From positions 1-38,617 of the forward strand of contig NZ_JAPSKQ010000049.1 of the NCBI RefSeq assembly GCF_031181555.1: a stretch of DNA of 38,617 nucleotides, written 5' to 3'. Every line of letters starts with the position of its first letter. Position 1 is the first letter of the stretch. This document shows, piece by piece, positions 37,232 to 38,617 of the stretch. Under the pieces are notes generated by a model. It did not search any database and was not told where the DNA came from. It saw only the letters and a program-made list of their open reading frames with translations. A program made the translations under genes and the position numbers. This DNA comes from Streptomyces sp. GTDB lineage: Bacteria > Actinomycetota > Actinomycetes > Streptomycetales > Streptomycetaceae.

Positions 37232-37852
37232 CTATGTCCTCCGCAGTGGCCCCCCATTCGACATATCGCCGCCCCCTTGCAGTTCCATTCGCTGCTCGAG
37301 TACGTGGAGCCGACGAGGTCGGGTGCCTCCGCGACCCGGTGCAGCGATGAGTCCGATGAAGCGGGGATCGCCGGCGAACCAAACCGTCTCGATATCCGCC
37401 TTCAGTACGGACTTGGCGCGAGGTGCCATCCTGCGGTGCCACCACTCTGTACGGTGATGACGAGGAAAGACGAGCGGCAATCGGTGCTGAGAACGGGCTG
37501 GGTTGGAGAACTCGAACCACCCGTAGTGCTTACTGACGACCTCGGAGTGATCCGCCAATCCATACGGAATGAACCGAAGAACCTGCCAGGGGTATGTCAG
37601 CATGATGCGCCGCATGCGAAGGGCTGGACGAAAATAGCACAACTGCACTACCAGTCGATAGAAACAGTAGCAGAGCGGAGGCAGGAAGAGGAAGGTCAAC
37701 CCTGGAGACAGGAACACGACCAGCGCGTAAAGCAGACCGAGCCAGGAAGCGATCCACCCCAGCAGGCCGACGAAATTCATCAGCATGTGTCCTGTCCAAG
37801 ACCGACGACTAGGTGGGTGGTCCCAAGCCACACGGCACGCTTCAGGATTCAC
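37232..37852 (-). CDS. Membrane protein with conserved soluble tail, type VII locus-associated
   Basis: 206 residues from GTG 37852, with AGGAGA about 8 nt upstream and after the preceding stop. Two strong hydrophobic stretches (about residues 25-48, 'NFVGLLGWIASWLGLLYALV', and 50-70, 'LTFLFLPPLCYCFYRLVVQL') are followed by a basic soluble part: 'RMRRIMLTYPWQVLRFIPYG', 'TEWWHRRMAPRAKSVLKADI', 'ETVWFAGDPRFIGLIAAPGR'. This tail recurs in proteins next to Streptomyces type VII-like secreted proteins (recollection). An ATG at 37915 would overlap the upstream gene. The local codon use is less GC-biased than in the core genes. Confidence 0.75.
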   Translation of the reverse strand: MNPEACRVAWDHPPSRRSWTGHMLMNFVGLLGWIASWLGLLYALVVFLSPGLTFLFLPPLCYCFYRLVVQLCYFRPALRMRRIMLTYPWQVLRFIPYGLADHSEVVSKHYGWFEFSNPARSQHRLPLVFPRHHRTEWWHRRMAPRAKSVLKADIETVWFAGDPRFIGLIAAPGRGGTRPRRLHVLEQRMELQGGGDMSNGGPLRRT

Positions 37853-37877
37853 AACTCCGTCTCTCCTCACTCGGACA

Positions 37878-38617
37878 TCAGAAGGCGTGACGGATGACAT
37901 CAAAGATTCCGGCATTGTCCAGAATCAATCGCGCTCCGTCGACACCTGCGACGGCCTCATCCTTGATTCCGTCGTCGCCCGCGTCCACGATCTTGTTATA
38001 GAGGCCAAATCCAGCAGTACTGACGCCGACCAGTCCTGACGTGGCTGCCACTGCCTTGGCTGCGGCATCGGGGTTGCTGAGGCCCCGAACGGCCCGTGCG
38101 ACAAAAGGATTGTCGAGCCGAGAAATGGCCTGCATGTTGTCCGCTGTTTTGGTACCGAGCAGCACTGCCTTCTGTGCGAGCGAAAGCGTTGCCCCACTCG
38201 TGCGAAGCGTGTTCACAGCTCCTTTGGCTCCTGCTGCAACCGCTGAGAGGCCGGGAACCGCCCCGGCGGTATCTGCTCCCACCGACACCAGGTTGCTCCA
38301 GAAGTCCGCATCGAGCTCACCTTTGGTGAAGCCGTCCTTCAGAGACTCCACCGTCTCGGGATTCGCAAGGAGTCGCAGACCGAGCGCCGTCGCACTCAGC
38401 CCGGACGCCGTGAGCATCAGCACCGCCACCATCGCCAACCCGAGCGGTCCCGCAAAGAGGATCGCCACGACGCCTGCGGTTCCGGCCAGAAAGCTCAGGA
38501 CGTCCGGCAGGTTGTCGTTCAGCCAGTCGAGTGCCTCGTCGAACCAGCCCGGCTCCTGCGGCGCCAGCTTCTTCGTCGCGTCGCGGATCTTCCTCGCACG
38601 GTGCTGGGCCCGGCGCT
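37878..38617 (-). CDS. Putative type VII-secreted/WXG-like protein, C-terminal part
   Basis: The frame runs off the window edge; about 246 codons are visible. It begins in a charged helical segment ('AQHRARKIRDATKKLAPQEP') followed by 'GWFDEALDWLNDNLPDVLSF', then hydrophobic helices ('AGTAGVVAILFAGPLGLAMV', 'AVLMLTASGLSATALGLRLL'). The rest is Ala/Gly-rich and amphipathic ('VGADTAGAVPGLSAVAAGAK', 'VAATSGLVGVSTAGFGLYNK'). This resembles the C-terminal half of large Streptomyces proteins that start with a WXG100-like or DUF-type helical hairpin. A toxin domain is not visible. The usual N-terminal WxG motif would lie outside the window, so the assignment is tentative. It is followed at 25 bp by the membrane protein gene. 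Confidence 0.7.
   Translation of the reverse strand, partial: RRAQHRARKIRDATKKLAPQEPGWFDEALDWLNDNLPDVLSFLAGTAGVVAILFAGPLGLAMVAVLMLTASGLSATALGLRLLANPETVESLKDGFTKGELDADFWSNLVSVGADTAGAVPGLSAVAAGAKGAVNTLRTSGATLSLAQKAVLLGTKTADNMQAISRLDNPFVARAVRGLSNPDAAAKAVAATSGLVGVSTAGFGLYNKIVDAGDDGIKDEAVAGVDGARLILDNAGIFDVIRHAF

Noticed and set aside
37277..37897. 206-codon plus-strand frame opposite the small membrane protein gene
   Set aside because: The minus strand has clear membrane helices, a ribosome-binding site and a recognisable conserved tail; the plus frame has no such features.

Overview
The window is chromosomal DNA of a Streptomyces or very close relative. The DNA is very GC-rich with strong G/C bias at third codon positions. 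It carries GTG starts, a WhiB-family regulator and actinobacterial gene pairs, and the gene order (ychF, ppgK, ispH, xseAB, glpX, wblI, two fumarases, ... oxyR, ahpCD) recalls the S. coelicolor core chromosome from memory. No rRNA, tRNA, CRISPR array, insertion sequence or prophage was seen.

Layout. 1-6.4 kb: the end of an SDR gene, then ychF (-), a DUF6542-type membrane protein (+), ppgK (-), ispH (-), xseA-xseB (+) and a RutE-like nitroreductase (+). 6.4-15.5 kb: a DUF4245 protein (-), glpX (+), wblI (-), a DUF1707/LiaF-like protein (-), class I fumarase (+), a secreted SGAP-type M28 aminopeptidase (+), class II fumarase fumC (+) and a DUF402 protein (+). 15.6-20.3 kb: a 59-codon gene coupled to a GAF/SpoIIE/HATPase phosphatase (+), facing a class A penicillin-binding protein (-). 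20.5-25.5 kb: an SPFH protein coupled to a ribbon-helix-helix-like protein behind a perfect 14-bp palindrome, then a PadR-ABC-FtsX operon joined by ATGA overlaps. 25.6-27.8 kb: the divergent oxyR / ahpC-ahpD peroxide module. 27.8-36.4 kb (all -): an AI-2E family membrane protein, a secreted SLT-like protein with a long structured leader, a PIN-PhoH protein, uppS coupled to a Pro/Gly-rich membrane protein, a methyltransferase and an F420-type (LLM) oxidoreductase. 36.5-38.6 kb (all -): three genes of the sort found near Streptomyces type VII secretion loci, the first cut by the window edge. Parts of this end are visibly less GC-rich than the rest.

How the genes work together. Most of the window is core metabolism and envelope biology: gluconeogenesis (glpX), TCA cycle (two unrelated fumarases), isoprenoid and cell-wall supply (ispH, uppS, PBP, SLT-like protein), DNA repair (exonuclease VII) and redox defence (oxyR-ahpCD). 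Convergent gene pairs are usually closed by long, nearly perfect hairpins.

Least explained are: (i) several genes whose -10 box lies 6-7 nt before the start codon, implying leaderless mRNAs; (ii) the small gene joined to the SpoIIE phosphatase; (iii) the SPFH/RHH pair with its palindrome; (iv) a structured leader before the SLT-like gene; (v) a classical terminator lying inside the 5' part of the reading frame upstream of uppS, next to a possible frameshift; and (vi) the type VII-like trio at the right edge. All functional calls rest on motif recognition by eye; no database search was run.
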